Source: Pseudoxanthomonas suwonensis | GTDB lineage: Bacteria; Pseudomonadota; Gammaproteobacteria; Xanthomonadales; Xanthomonadaceae | Reading direction: 5' to 3' | Length of the DNA: 64,000 nt | Assembly: GCA_003240695.1 (NCBI GenBank) | Contig: QFNC01000003.1 | Location: 68,330-132,329 of the forward strand | Program-made: the position numbers and the translations under genes | Notes under the pieces: generated by a model | What the model was told of the DNA's origin: nothing | The model's input: only the letters and a program-made list of their open reading frames with translations | Databases searched by the model: none | Shown: positions 33,743-41,580 of the stretch, in pieces | Layout of the letters: every line of letters starts with the position of its first letter | Position numbering within the stretch: position 1 is the first letter of the stretch

Positions 33743-33814
33743 TGGTTGGAGCGGGAGTCGAACCCGCAACAGTCGGATTAACTGTCCGATGCTCTAACCG
33801 ATTGAGCTATCCAA
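33743..33814 (-). tRNA. degenerate tRNA-Asn-like RNA (GTT), shortened acceptor stem
   Basis: The minus strand folds as a tRNA: D arm GCTC-AATCGGTTA-GAGC, anticodon arm TCGGA-CAGTTAA-TCCGA, variable CTGTT, T arm GCGGG-TTCGACT-CCCGC, end TCCAA-CCA. The anticodon in position is GTT (Asn), but the invariant U33 is replaced by A. The acceptor stem is only 5 bp (TTGGA/TCCAA), with CCA following directly. It abuts the next tRNA-like sequence upstream without a spacer. Probably not a functional Asn tRNA: either a pseudogene or a tRNA-mimic RNA. Confidence 0.7.
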
Positions 33815-33888
33815 TGGTGGGACGAACCGGAATCGAACCGGCGACCTGCGGCCTGCGCCGCTGCTCTGCCTTGCTGAGCTACCGTCCG
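33815..33888 (-). ncRNA. tRNA-like RNA with collapsed anticodon loop
   Basis: The minus strand shows acceptor GGACGG/TCGTCC (with one G-U; the first pair is mismatched), D arm GCTC-AGCAAGGCA-GAGC, T arm GCCGG-TTCGATT-CCGGT and an encoded CACCA 3' end. The anticodon arm GCGGC-GCAG-GCCGC has a 4-nt loop instead of 7, so no anticodon can be presented. Elbow elements are intact. Its CCA is immediately followed by the 5' end of the second tRNA-like sequence. It could be a tRNA pseudogene or a tRNA-mimic upstream of the RNA-repair genes. Confidence 0.6.
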
Positions 33889-33997
33889 CTCGCGCAGCAG
33901 CGATCCGCGGCCTTCGGCATACGCATGCGGCAGGGCCGTGCGCACCGGACGGGCATGCGAACCCGTACCGCTGAAAACCGGTCGTCGTTGCTGCGGA

Positions 33998-34021
33998 TTG
34001 GCGTCTTGCGAAAAACGCCAA
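33998..34021. repeat. inverted repeat in the intergenic region
   Basis: TTGGCGT, a 10-nt loop and ACGCCAA form a perfect 7-bp stem. No T-run follows on either strand. The interval 33889-34100 otherwise holds no gene I can support; a T-arm-like hairpin near 33950-33967 is the only other visible structure. Confidence 0.35.
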
Positions 34022-34100
34022 TGGGGGTGGTGATGGTGTTGCCACCATCGCCGAATGGGGCCGAAATGGCTCGGAAAGATGTCCCTTGCGAACGCCGCAA

Positions 34101-34134
34101 ACAAAACGCCCCCGGTGGTGAAACCGAGGGCGTT
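34101..34134 (-). terminator. Rho-independent terminator (minus strand)
   Basis: On the minus strand AACGCCC-T-CGGT pairs with ACCG-G-GGGCGTT around a TTCACC loop, followed by TTGTTT. The stem is 11 bp with one mismatch. It ends a minus-strand transcript, although no conventional gene lies directly upstream; a short candidate ORF is at 34185-34295. Confidence 0.75.
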
Positions 34135-34184
34135 CGCGGTGCCTCGGCAGGTCGGGGTGGCCGACCCGCCGCTGGCGGAATCGG

Positions 34185-34295
34185 TCAGTGATTCAGGTCG
34201 TCACGCAGCCATTTGCCGCGCGGCGCGCATGCGGTGCCCGCATGGCGGCAGGGCCATGTCGGATCGGCAGCGGTGGGGCGGAAGATGGTCTGCAT
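34185..34295 (-). CDS. candidate small protein or sRNA unit (36 codons)
   Basis: A 36-codon frame (MQTIFRPTAADPTWPCRHAG at the start) lies between a promoter-like sequence (TTGCGT, 17-nt spacer, TATCGT at 34374-34346) and the terminator at 34134-34101. No Shine-Dalgarno is visible. Promoter, short frame and terminator together suggest a transcript of about 240 nt. Whether it is translated is open, and I do not recognise the peptide. Confidence 0.3.
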   Translation of the reverse strand: MQTIFRPTAADPTWPCRHAGTACAPRGKWLRDDLNH

Positions 34296-34345
34296 TGCGA
34301 AAATGGTGATGATCGATGGGTGCCGGCATGCCGGCGAAGGCGCGC

Positions 34346-34374
34346 ACGATACGCAGTCATTATCGAAAACGCAA
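34346..34374 (-). promoter_or_regulatory. candidate promoter for the small minus-strand transcript
   Basis: TTGCGT, 17-nt spacer, TATCGT on the minus strand, pointing toward the 34185-34295 frame and the terminator beyond it. Confidence 0.35.
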
Positions 34375-34466
34375 GTGCAACCGCGATGGGTGGCAGTCGG
34401 GGCAGGACAGGCGGCATGATTCGGCAGCGCATACAATTGCGGTACCGCTGTTTTTTGCATGCCGTG

Positions 34467-35501
34467 ATGTCCTCGTCCGATCCACCGCTCGACGCGCTGC
34501 TGCTGCCGTTTGCGCAGGGCATGCTGCAGTGGCCGCAGGGCGACCTCGCGTTCCTGCATGCGCGACAGGGAGCAGCTTTGCACGCCGCGCCGCGTGAACG
34601 GTTGTCGTGCGAGCAATCCTTCAAGCCGGCTGCAGATGCACTGCAAGCGGCGGGCCACAACGTAGCGCCATCCATCGCGGGTACGTTCGATGGCGTGCTG
34701 ATCCTGCCTCCTCGCCAGCGCGAACAGGCACGGGCCACGTGGGTGCGAGCGGCGGCGCTGTGCAACGAAGGCGGCTGGATCGTGGCGGCCGTGGCGAATG
34801 CGCAGGGTGCAAAATCCGCACAGGCCGACTTTGCCGCTCTGTTCGGCATGGATGGTCATCTCAGCAAGCACCATTGCCGCGTGTTCTGGGCCAGGCGTGA
34901 TCAGGCACGCATCGACGCGGCGCTGCGCGACGCATGGGCCGCACTGGATGACGTGCGATACATCGCCGATGGTCGCTACGCCGTGCGGCCCGGCGTTTTT
35001 TCATCGGGACACGTGGATCCCGGTTCGACATTGCTGGCGCAGCATTTTCCGGATGACGTGCATGGGCACGTTGCCGATCTCGGCGCGGGTTGGGGCTATT
35101 TGTCCGACCGGTTGCTGTCGCGCAATCCCGCCATCGAGCTGCTGGACTGTTACGAGGCCGATTGGCATGCGCTGGAGCTGGCACGCGCCAATCTCGCGGT
35201 GCATGTGGCAGGATGTCGTCTCGATTATCACTGGCACGACGCGACTGCCGGATTGTCCGGCCGATACGACGCCATGATCAGCAATCCGCCGTTCCATGAT
35301 GGACAGGGCGCCACCACGCCCGCGATCGGGCAGCGCTTCATCGCCGTGGCCGCCGCGGCGTTGCGGCCGGGCGGGCGCTTCTGTATGGTGGCCAACCGGC
35401 ATCTGCCCTACGAAGCGATTCTGGCCACGAATTTCCGCTCGCATCGCGTACTGGCCGACAGCGACGGCTTCAAGGTGCTGGTCGCGGAAAAGGGCGCATG
35501 A
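34467..35501 (+). CDS. rsmC: 16S rRNA m2G1207 methyltransferase
   Basis: A 344-residue two-domain methyltransferase, the same length as E. coli RsmC. The N-terminal half is a degenerate methyltransferase fold. The C-terminal half has the SAM-binding block VADLGAGWGYLSDRLL and the catalytic NPPF motif in MISNPPFHDG. It methylates G1207 of 16S rRNA in the 30S subunit. The ATG at 34467 is chosen by length; a TACAAT -10-like hexamer lies at 34432-34437. Its stop overlaps rsuA (ATGATGA), so both 16S modification enzymes are co-translated. It could also be RlmG, which shares this architecture. Confidence 0.85.
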   Translation: MSSSDPPLDALLLPFAQGMLQWPQGDLAFLHARQGAALHAAPRERLSCEQSFKPAADALQAAGHNVAPSIAGTFDGVLILPPRQREQARATWVRAAALCNEGGWIVAAVANAQGAKSAQADFAALFGMDGHLSKHHCRVFWARRDQARIDAALRDAWAALDDVRYIADGRYAVRPGVFSSGHVDPGSTLLAQHFPDDVHGHVADLGAGWGYLSDRLLSRNPAIELLDCYEADWHALELARANLAVHVAGCRLDYHWHDATAGLSGRYDAMISNPPFHDGQGATTPAIGQRFIAVAAAALRPGGRFCMVANRHLPYEAILATNFRSHRVLADSDGFKVLVAEKGA

Positions 35502-36226
35502 TGAAACTGCTGCGCTACCTGGCCAATCTCGGTTACGGCAGCCGCCGAGAGGTACTCGGTCTGCTCGGCGAGGGGCGTGTCACCGATGCCGCGGGCGAGC
35601 GGCTGTACGGCGACGATGTCCGCATGCACGACGACATCCGCATCGATGGCGAGGCGCTCGATCCCGCGCCTCGACTGCTGTTGATGCTGCACAAGCCGAT
35701 CGGGGTGACCTGTTCGACGAAGGATCCGGGCCGGTTGGTGTACGACCTGTTGCCGCGGCGCTTCCGCCAGCGGCACCCGCTGGTGTCGCCGGTGGGGCGA
35801 TTGGACCGCGACAGCAGCGGCCTGCTGCTGTTCACCGACGACGGCGCGCTGCTTCACCGCATCATCGCGCCGAAGTCGAAACTGCCGAAGCGCTATCGCG
35901 CCGCATTGGCTCGCGATCTGCGCGGCGACGAGGCTGCGGTGTTTGCCAGCGGCACGCTGCTGCTGGACAGCGAAACAACGCCATTGCTGCCGGCACGACT
36001 GCAGGTGCTGGGCCCGCGCGAGGCGCGCCTGCTCCTGCACGAGGGCCGCTATCACCAAGTGCGGCGCATGTTCGCGGCGGTGGGCAATCACGTGCTGTCG
36101 CTGCATCGCGAGGCCATCGGTGGCCTGGAGCTGGATGATTTGCCGGAAGGGCAGTGGCGCCTGCTGGATGCATCCGACCGCGAACGCCTGTTCGCACCTC
36201 ACTCGCCGGACAGCAAGCGCGCGTAG
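35498..36226 (+). CDS. rsuA: 16S rRNA pseudouridine synthase RsuA
   Basis: A 242-residue enzyme isomerising U516 of 16S rRNA. An N-terminal S4 domain (LLRYLANLGYGSRREVLGLL) precedes the catalytic domain with the Asp-containing motif PVGRLDRDSSGLLL and the C-terminal EGRYHQVRRMFAAVGN. The start overlaps the rsmC stop by 4 nt. Its 3' end overlaps the convergent DUF1415 gene by 28 nt. Confidence 0.92.
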   Translation: MMKLLRYLANLGYGSRREVLGLLGEGRVTDAAGERLYGDDVRMHDDIRIDGEALDPAPRLLLMLHKPIGVTCSTKDPGRLVYDLLPRRFRQRHPLVSPVGRLDRDSSGLLLFTDDGALLHRIIAPKSKLPKRYRAALARDLRGDEAAVFASGTLLLDSETTPLLPARLQVLGPREARLLLHEGRYHQVRRMFAAVGNHVLSLHREAIGGLELDDLPEGQWRLLDASDRERLFAPHSPDSKRA

Positions 36227-36750
36227 CCCTCGGCACCCAGCGCGGTCACGCTGGCGATGTTGCGCGTCACGATCGCATCCGGATCGGGAAATGCGGCCAC
36301 GGCACGGTCGATGCTGGATTCGCGCAGCAGGTGCAGCAGCGGGTACGGAGCGCGGTTGGTCAGATTTTCCACATCATCCGGCCCGGTCCCGGCAAACCGA
36401 TAGTGCGGATGGAAACTGGCGATCTGCAAGGTGCCATCCAGCTGCAACGACGCGAGCAATGCATCGGCCGAATCCAGGAACTGGTTGTAATGGTCGAAAT
36501 CCTGCAGCACGCGTGGGTGCACCAGCAGCGTGGTGTCGATGGCATCCGGACAGGCGTCGTGCAGCAGCCGCAGTTCGGCATCCAGTTGCGCCAGCAAATC
36601 CGACTCGGTCGCCGCATCGCACACCACGATGCGCACTTGCCGTTTCACGTACACGGCCTTGGCGAACGGACACAGGTTCAGGCCGATGACGACGCGCTCC
36701 AGCCAGCGTCGCACCGCCTGTTCCACCGTGGCAGGATCGACATCGGGCAT
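36199..36750 (-). CDS. DUF1415 family protein
   Basis: A 183-residue soluble protein. The opening VRRWLERVVIGLNLCPFAKA, then FLDSADALLASLQLDG and QIASFHPHYRFAGTGPDD, is diagnostic of the family. It has a conserved Cys in NLCPFA and several conserved His and Asp, which suggests an enzyme, but no activity is known. It converges on rsuA with an overlap of 28 nt at the 3' ends. yajQ follows upstream-to-downstream on the same strand just 12 nt beyond its start. Confidence 0.88.
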   Translation of the reverse strand: MPDVDPATVEQAVRRWLERVVIGLNLCPFAKAVYVKRQVRIVVCDAATESDLLAQLDAELRLLHDACPDAIDTTLLVHPRVLQDFDHYNQFLDSADALLASLQLDGTLQIASFHPHYRFAGTGPDDVENLTNRAPYPLLHLLRESSIDRAVAAFPDPDAIVTRNIASVTALGAEGYARLLSGE

Positions 36751-36762
36751 CGGCTGGCGAAG

Positions 36763-37245
36763 TCAGTCGCGGAAGTTGTCGAACTGCAGCGGCCGTTCGA
36801 ATTCGGCAGCGCGCAGCAGGGTGATGGCGGCTTGCAGATCGTCGCGCTTCTTGCCGGTCACGCGCAGCTTGTCGCCGTTGATCTGCGAATCCACCTTCAG
36901 CTTCGCGTCTTTGATGGCCGTCTGGATCTTCTTCGCCAGCTCCCGTTCGATGCCCTGCTTCACCGTGATGCTCTGCCGCGCACCGGCCACGTTGGTCAGG
37001 ATGTCGCCGAAGTCCAGGCAGCGCACGTCGATCTTGCGGGCGATCAGGCGCGCACGCAGAATCTCGGTCATCTGCTGCAGCTGGAATTCGCTGGGCGCCG
37101 ACTGGGTGATGGTGGTGTCGTCCAGCACGAAAGCGGCATCCACGCCCTTGAAATCGAAACGGGTGGTCAGTTCGCGGTTGGCCTGGTCGACGGCATTGAC
37201 CAGTTCGTGGGAGTCCACTTCCGAGATGATGTCGAAGGACGGCAT
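36763..37245 (-). CDS. yajQ: YajQ family cyclic di-GMP-binding protein
   Basis: A 160-residue protein with two ferredoxin-like domains. MPSFDIISEVDSHELVNAVD and the C-terminal DDLQAAITLLR are conserved. The family was described as a nucleotide-binding effector and, in Xanthomonas, as a c-di-GMP receptor influencing virulence genes. The ATG at 37245 is set by the family N-terminus. It is followed 12 nt later by DUF1415. Confidence 0.95.
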   Translation of the reverse strand: MPSFDIISEVDSHELVNAVDQANRELTTRFDFKGVDAAFVLDDTTITQSAPSEFQLQQMTEILRARLIARKIDVRCLDFGDILTNVAGARQSITVKQGIERELAKKIQTAIKDAKLKVDSQINGDKLRVTGKKRDDLQAAITLLRAAEFERPLQFDNFRD

Positions 37246-37377
37246 GGCGGCACACGGGGATGACGGATGCCACAGAGTACTGCATGCTGTCCGCATGTTC
37301 CCGTCATCGTCGGTCCCTTCCATGCACCTGTCGTCATGGTCGCAGCGGCTGTGCGAGCGCCAGCACGGGCCGATCTG

Positions 37378-37935
37378 ATGCCTGTGCTGTTGCTGTTGGG
37401 CGCGGTGGCGTTGCTGCTGGTGCTGTGGGTGCTGCTGCTGCCGTTATCGCTGTTCCAGCGTTACCGCTCGGGCAAGGCGCGGCGACGCGTGCAACGCTGG
37501 GCGCTGCGACTGAATGCGGTGCTGTTGCTGCTGTCGGTAGGGTCGCTGCTGCTGACCGCGTCCTTGTCTGGCCTCTGGCATCCGGAATGGTCGGCATCCG
37601 CAACGCGCGGGCCTGCCTGGCTGCATGCACTGGTCGGTGTGGCCGCCGGTTTCACGCTGGGTGCGGCAGGGGTGTGGCTGACCCGCATCGAACGTGTGGA
37701 GGGACGGCTGTACATCACGCCCAATCGCTGGCTTGTGCTGGGGCTGACGTTGCTGGTCACTGCGCGGCTGCTGGCATTCGCATGGCAGTCGTGGATGCTG
37801 TGGCAGGGTCGTCCTGCGGCGCTGGCGCTGGGCCCGTATGCACTGGACGGGCGCTCGCTGTTCGCCACCGGCGGCCTGTTGCTGGGCTATTACGGCCTGT
37901 CCACCATCGGCATCCTGCGACGAACGCGGTCATGA
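37378..37935 (+). CDS. small multi-pass membrane protein (DUF1453-like)
   Basis: A 185-residue protein with about five hydrophobic segments (PVLLLLGAVALLLVLWVLLL first, then LNAVLLLLSVGSLLLTASL, HALVGVAAGFTLGAAGVWL, WLVLGLTLLVTARLLAFAW, and a last one near GGLLLGYYGLSTIGI). The loop SLFQRYRSGKARRRVQRW is basic and cytoplasmic. It resembles the DUF1453/CcdC-like small membrane proteins of Xanthomonadales. Several Met codons upstream (37267, 37336) are also open; 37378 is chosen because it begins the first helix. Confidence 0.6.
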   Translation: MPVLLLLGAVALLLVLWVLLLPLSLFQRYRSGKARRRVQRWALRLNAVLLLLSVGSLLLTASLSGLWHPEWSASATRGPAWLHALVGVAAGFTLGAAGVWLTRIERVEGRLYITPNRWLVLGLTLLVTARLLAFAWQSWMLWQGRPAALALGPYALDGRSLFATGGLLLGYYGLSTIGILRRTRS

Positions 37936-38061
37936 CCGACACCGGGCACGATCGCCGCGCGGTGCGGACCGCCTGGCCTGCCTGCCGCGGCAAAAGGCCC
38001 TGACTGGCACGTGCCGTCCATCCGGCCCACAATAGCGGCTCCGTCCTGCGTGGAGCCCCGC

Positions 38062-39453
38062 ATGTCCGAACTCAAGCCGTCGCGTGTGCCGGAGATCGGC
38101 GACCATCACGACATCCCTGTCATCGAGGTGCTGGTGCAGGTCGGCGACACGGTGGCGCGGGATCAGGGCCTGATCACGCTGGAATCGGACAAGGCCACCA
38201 TGGAAGTGCCCAGCGAGGTCGCCGGCGTGGTGAAGGAATTGAAGGTGAAGCTGGGCGACACGGTCTCGCAGGGCGATGTGGTGGCGATCATCGAGCCTGC
38301 TGCCGATGCGACCGCAACGACCACTGCAGCCGCGTCGCCGCCGCCGGCATCCGCGCAAGTGCCTGCAGCGGAAACCGGAGCCAAGGTCGAGCCGGTGGTC
38401 GTCGACCCGCAACCGGATGCCATTGCGCGGGCGTCAATGGAACAAGCCACTGCAGGCGCATCCGCGCCGATGGGTGCCGGTCTGCCGCCGGTGCGCTTCA
38501 GCAGTGATGCGGTGCTGCCCGATCGGGTTCCCTATGCCAGCCCGGCGGTGCGCCTGTTCGCCCGCGAGCTGGGCGTGGACCTGCTGCAACTCACCGGCAG
38601 TGCACGCGGTGGACGCATCACTCGCGAGGATGTGCAGCAGTTCGTGAAGTCGGCATTGTCCGGTGGTGCCACTGCCGCGCCAGGGCCTGCACGGGACGGT
38701 GGCGGACTGGATCTGCTGCCATGGCCAAAGGTCGATTTCGCCAGGTTCGGTCCGGTCGAGACGAAACCGCTGTCGCGCATCCAGAAGTTGTCCGGTGCCA
38801 ATCTGGCCCGCAACTGGGCGATGATTCCGCATGTCACCCAGTTCGATGCGGCCGACATCACCGAGCTGGAAGCGCTGCGCGTTGCGCTGAACGACGAAAA
38901 CGCCAAGGCGATCGCCGCAGGCAAGGCCGGCAAGGTGACGATGCTGGCCTTCCTGATCAAGGCCTGCGTGGCGGCGCTGAAGCAGTTTCCGACCTTCAAT
39001 GCCTCGCTGGATGGCGATCAGCTGGTGCTGAAGCAGTATGTGCACATCGGCTTTGCCGCCGACACGCCGAACGGCCTGGTGGTGCCAGTCCTGCGCGACG
39101 CCGACCAGAAGGGCGTGGCGCAGATCGCCGCCGAAATGGGCGAGCTGGCCGCGCTCGCACGCGAGGGCAAGCTGAAACCCGAGCAGATGCAGGGTGGCTG
39201 TTTCACCATCAGTTCGCTGGGGGGCATCGGCGGCACGGCATTCACGCCGATCATCAATGCACCGGAAGTGGCGATTCTGGGCGTGTCGAAGTCGGAGATG
39301 CGGCCGATCTGGGATGGCGCAGCCTTCCAGCCGCGGCTGATGCTGCCGTTGTCGCTGTCCTACGACCATCGCGTGATCGATGGCGCACTGGCGGCGCGGT
39401 TCACCACGCATCTGGCGCAGCTGCTCGGCGATCTGCGTCGCGCGCTGCTGTAA
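38062..39453 (+). CDS. aceF: pyruvate dehydrogenase E2, dihydrolipoamide acetyltransferase
   Basis: A 463-residue E2 core protein. Domain order: one lipoyl domain with lipoylated Lys in LESDKATMEVP (about residue 46), Ala/Pro linker, peripheral subunit-binding domain (YASPAVRLFARELGVDLLQL), second linker, and an acyltransferase domain with catalytic His-Asp in SYDHRVIDGALAARF. E. coli AceF has three lipoyl domains; a single one is seen here, the second being on E3. It transfers the acetyl group from lipoamide to CoA. The downstream order is mscS, amidase, lpdA; the E1 gene is not adjacent. Confidence 0.95.
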   Translation: MSELKPSRVPEIGDHHDIPVIEVLVQVGDTVARDQGLITLESDKATMEVPSEVAGVVKELKVKLGDTVSQGDVVAIIEPAADATATTTAAASPPPASAQVPAAETGAKVEPVVVDPQPDAIARASMEQATAGASAPMGAGLPPVRFSSDAVLPDRVPYASPAVRLFARELGVDLLQLTGSARGGRITREDVQQFVKSALSGGATAAPGPARDGGGLDLLPWPKVDFARFGPVETKPLSRIQKLSGANLARNWAMIPHVTQFDAADITELEALRVALNDENAKAIAAGKAGKVTMLAFLIKACVAALKQFPTFNASLDGDQLVLKQYVHIGFAADTPNGLVVPVLRDADQKGVAQIAAEMGELAALAREGKLKPEQMQGGCFTISSLGGIGGTAFTPIINAPEVAILGVSKSEMRPIWDGAAFQPRLMLPLSLSYDHRVIDGALAARFTTHLAQLLGDLRRALL

Positions 39454-39465
39454 CGAACCATCGCG

Positions 39466-40644
39466 ATGGCAACGCCCCTGAACGACACCGGCGAGCGCAT
39501 GCGCGAAGCGGCCAACGATGTCGCCGAGCAGACCGTTCCGCAACTGCAGCCGTTGCTGGACTACAGATTGCTGAACCTGTCCGGTGCCACCGTGACGGTG
39601 GGCGGCGTGCTGACGGCGCTGGTGATCCTGCTGTTGGGATGGTTGGCCTCGGCGCTGGTGCGCACCGCCTTGCGCCGCTATGGCGAACGCAACCCGAAAA
39701 CCAATCCGGCCGTGCTGTACACGCTGTCGCGCGTCGCGCACTACCTGGTGCTGCTGATCGCGGTGCTCGTCGCGCTGGACGTGGTGGGGATTCCGCTGGG
39801 CAAGTTCACCGTGTTCGCCGGCGCCATCGGCGTGGGTCTGGGCTTCGGCCTGCAGGCGATCTTCAGCAATTTCATTTCCGGGCTGATCCTGCTGTTCGAC
39901 CGCTCGCTCAAGGTCGGCGATTTCATCCAGCTGGACGACGGCACCCGTGGCGTGGTCAAGGCCATCAACATCCGCTCCACGCGCGTGACCACCAACGACA
40001 ACATCGACGTGCTGGTGCCCAACGAGCAGTTCATCAAGGGCCGGGTGACCAACTGGACGCACCGGTCGGTGAACCGCCGCATCCGCGTGCCGTTCGGCGT
40101 GGCCTACGGCATCGACAAGGAACTGGTGAAGAAGGCGGCGCTGGAAGCCTGCGCCAACGTGCCATTCACCCTGTCGATGGATGGCGACAAGGCGCCGCAG
40201 GTCTGGCTGACCGGGTTCGGCGACAACGCGGTGCAGTTCATCCTGGCGGTCTGGACGACGGAAGCGGCCGCGCGCCGCAATGCGGCGGTCAGTGCGGCTT
40301 ATCTGTGGGAACTGGATACCAGCTTCCGCAAGCATGGCGTGGAGTTCCCCTTTCCACAGCGTGACTTGCACGTGCGCTCGCTGTTCGGACTGCGTGACGG
40401 CGCGGCATGGGACGCGTTGCATCAGCGCGATTCGCGTGATCGAGACGATCGGTCCGATGTGCCGGCATCTGCCTTCCCAGCCCAGACCGACGGGCCAGGT
40501 CCCGTGCAGCTGTCCGAGCACGAACGCAGGCATCTCTCGCGTAACGATGCGCAACTGGATGCGCAGCGTGACATTGCCTCGGAGCCGGACTCCGGCGAGC
40601 CGCCGCATGCCGATGCGCAGTCGGACCAGGCGTCCGGATCATGA
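39466..40644 (+). CDS. mscS: small-conductance mechanosensitive channel (MscS family)
   Basis: A 392-residue inner-membrane channel. Three helices (VTVGGVLTALVILLLGWLAS, then YLVLLIAVLVALDVVGIPL, then the Gly/Ala pore helix FAGAIGVGLGFGLQAIFSNF) are followed by the beta domain (VGDFIQLDDGTRGVVKAINI) and vestibule. The C-terminal ~90 residues are a hydrophilic, Asp/Gln-rich extension not present in E. coli MscS. It opens under membrane tension on hypo-osmotic shock. It lies 12 nt after aceF and its stop overlaps the amidase gene by 4 nt. Confidence 0.92.
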   Translation: MATPLNDTGERMREAANDVAEQTVPQLQPLLDYRLLNLSGATVTVGGVLTALVILLLGWLASALVRTALRRYGERNPKTNPAVLYTLSRVAHYLVLLIAVLVALDVVGIPLGKFTVFAGAIGVGLGFGLQAIFSNFISGLILLFDRSLKVGDFIQLDDGTRGVVKAINIRSTRVTTNDNIDVLVPNEQFIKGRVTNWTHRSVNRRIRVPFGVAYGIDKELVKKAALEACANVPFTLSMDGDKAPQVWLTGFGDNAVQFILAVWTTEAAARRNAAVSAAYLWELDTSFRKHGVEFPFPQRDLHVRSLFGLRDGAAWDALHQRDSRDRDDRSDVPASAFPAQTDGPGPVQLSEHERRHLSRNDAQLDAQRDIASEPDSGEPPHADAQSDQASGS

Positions 40645-41564
40645 CCGACGCCGATTCGCCACCCAGCGATGTCCGCGTGATGGCCGTGCAATACCCGCAG
40701 CAGCCGATCGCGCGGCGCGAGGCGTTTGCGGGCCAGGTGACGCATTGGGTGCGGGTGGCAGCGGATTACGATTGCGATTTCGTGCTGTTTCCGGAGCTGT
40801 TCACGCTGCAGCTGCTGTCGCTGCCTCTGCAACCGGCAGAACCGGCCGATGCCGTCGATCGCCTGACCACCCACACGCCGTGGCTGATCGATTTGTTCCG
40901 CCGGCTGGCCGTGGACCATCGCATCAACATCGTCGGCGGCTCGCATCTCACCCGCGTGGACGGCGGTGCGGTGCGCAACGTGTGCCAAGTGGCACTGCGC
41001 GATGGCAGCGTGCATCTGCGGGAAAAACTGCATCCCACGCCGAGCGAGCGTGCCGTGTGGAGCGTGCAGGGTGGTGATGCGGCCCCGGTCATCCACACCG
41101 ACCGCGGACCAATCGGGGTGATGATCTGCTACGACGCCGAATTCCCCGAGCTGGCCCGGCATCTCATCGATCAGGGCGCCGAACTGCTGTTCGTGCCGTT
41201 CTGCACCGACGTGCGCCAGGGCTATCTGCGCGTGCGCTACTGCTGCCAGGCGCGGGCGGTGGAAAACCAGTGCTACGTGGTGGCCGCCGGCAACGTGGGT
41301 CACATCGCCGGCGTGGACAATTTCGACATCCAGTACGCGCAAAGTGCAGTATTCACGCCCTGCGATTTCCCGTTCCCGCCGGACGGCATCGCCGGTGCCG
41401 CCACGGAAAACATGCCGATGCCGGTCATCGCCGATCTGCCGCTGCACACATTGCGCCGCTTCCGCGACGGCGGCAGCGTGCTGAATCTGCAGGACCGTCG
41501 CCACGATCTGTACGCCAGCCGCTGGCTGGGCGCATCCGCATCCCATCCCGACACGACCTCTTGA
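40641..41564 (+). CDS. carbon-nitrogen hydrolase (nitrilase superfamily)
   Basis: A 307-residue hydrolase with the Glu-Lys-Cys triad: Glu in LFPELFTLQL, Lys in REKLHPTPSE and Cys in MICYDAEFPE. These enzymes cleave amides or nitriles of small molecules. The substrate is not predictable, but the absence of fusion domains places it among stand-alone amidases. It is co-translated with mscS (ATGA overlap) and precedes lpdA by 16 nt, apparently within the aceF-lpdA operon. Confidence 0.9.
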   Translation: MTDADSPPSDVRVMAVQYPQQPIARREAFAGQVTHWVRVAADYDCDFVLFPELFTLQLLSLPLQPAEPADAVDRLTTHTPWLIDLFRRLAVDHRINIVGGSHLTRVDGGAVRNVCQVALRDGSVHLREKLHPTPSERAVWSVQGGDAAPVIHTDRGPIGVMICYDAEFPELARHLIDQGAELLFVPFCTDVRQGYLRVRYCCQARAVENQCYVVAAGNVGHIAGVDNFDIQYAQSAVFTPCDFPFPPDGIAGAATENMPMPVIADLPLHTLRRFRDGGSVLNLQDRRHDLYASRWLGASASHPDTTS

Positions 41565-41580
41565 CCGGAGTCCGACCCCC

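Noticed and set aside
33941..33975. A third tRNA-like T-arm (ACGGG-TTCGCATG-CCCGT)
   Set aside because: The loop has 8 nt and no D arm, anticodon arm or acceptor partner could be found; kept only as a hairpin.
33742..34191. Plus-strand frame reading GAGVEPATVGLTVRCSN
   Set aside because: This is the well-known spurious translation of the opposite strand of a tRNA.
34188..34466. Extending rsmC to an upstream start
   Set aside because: The extra 93 codons are Arg/Gly-rich, unlike the family, and overlap the promoter-like TACAAT; the ATG at 34467 gives the expected length.
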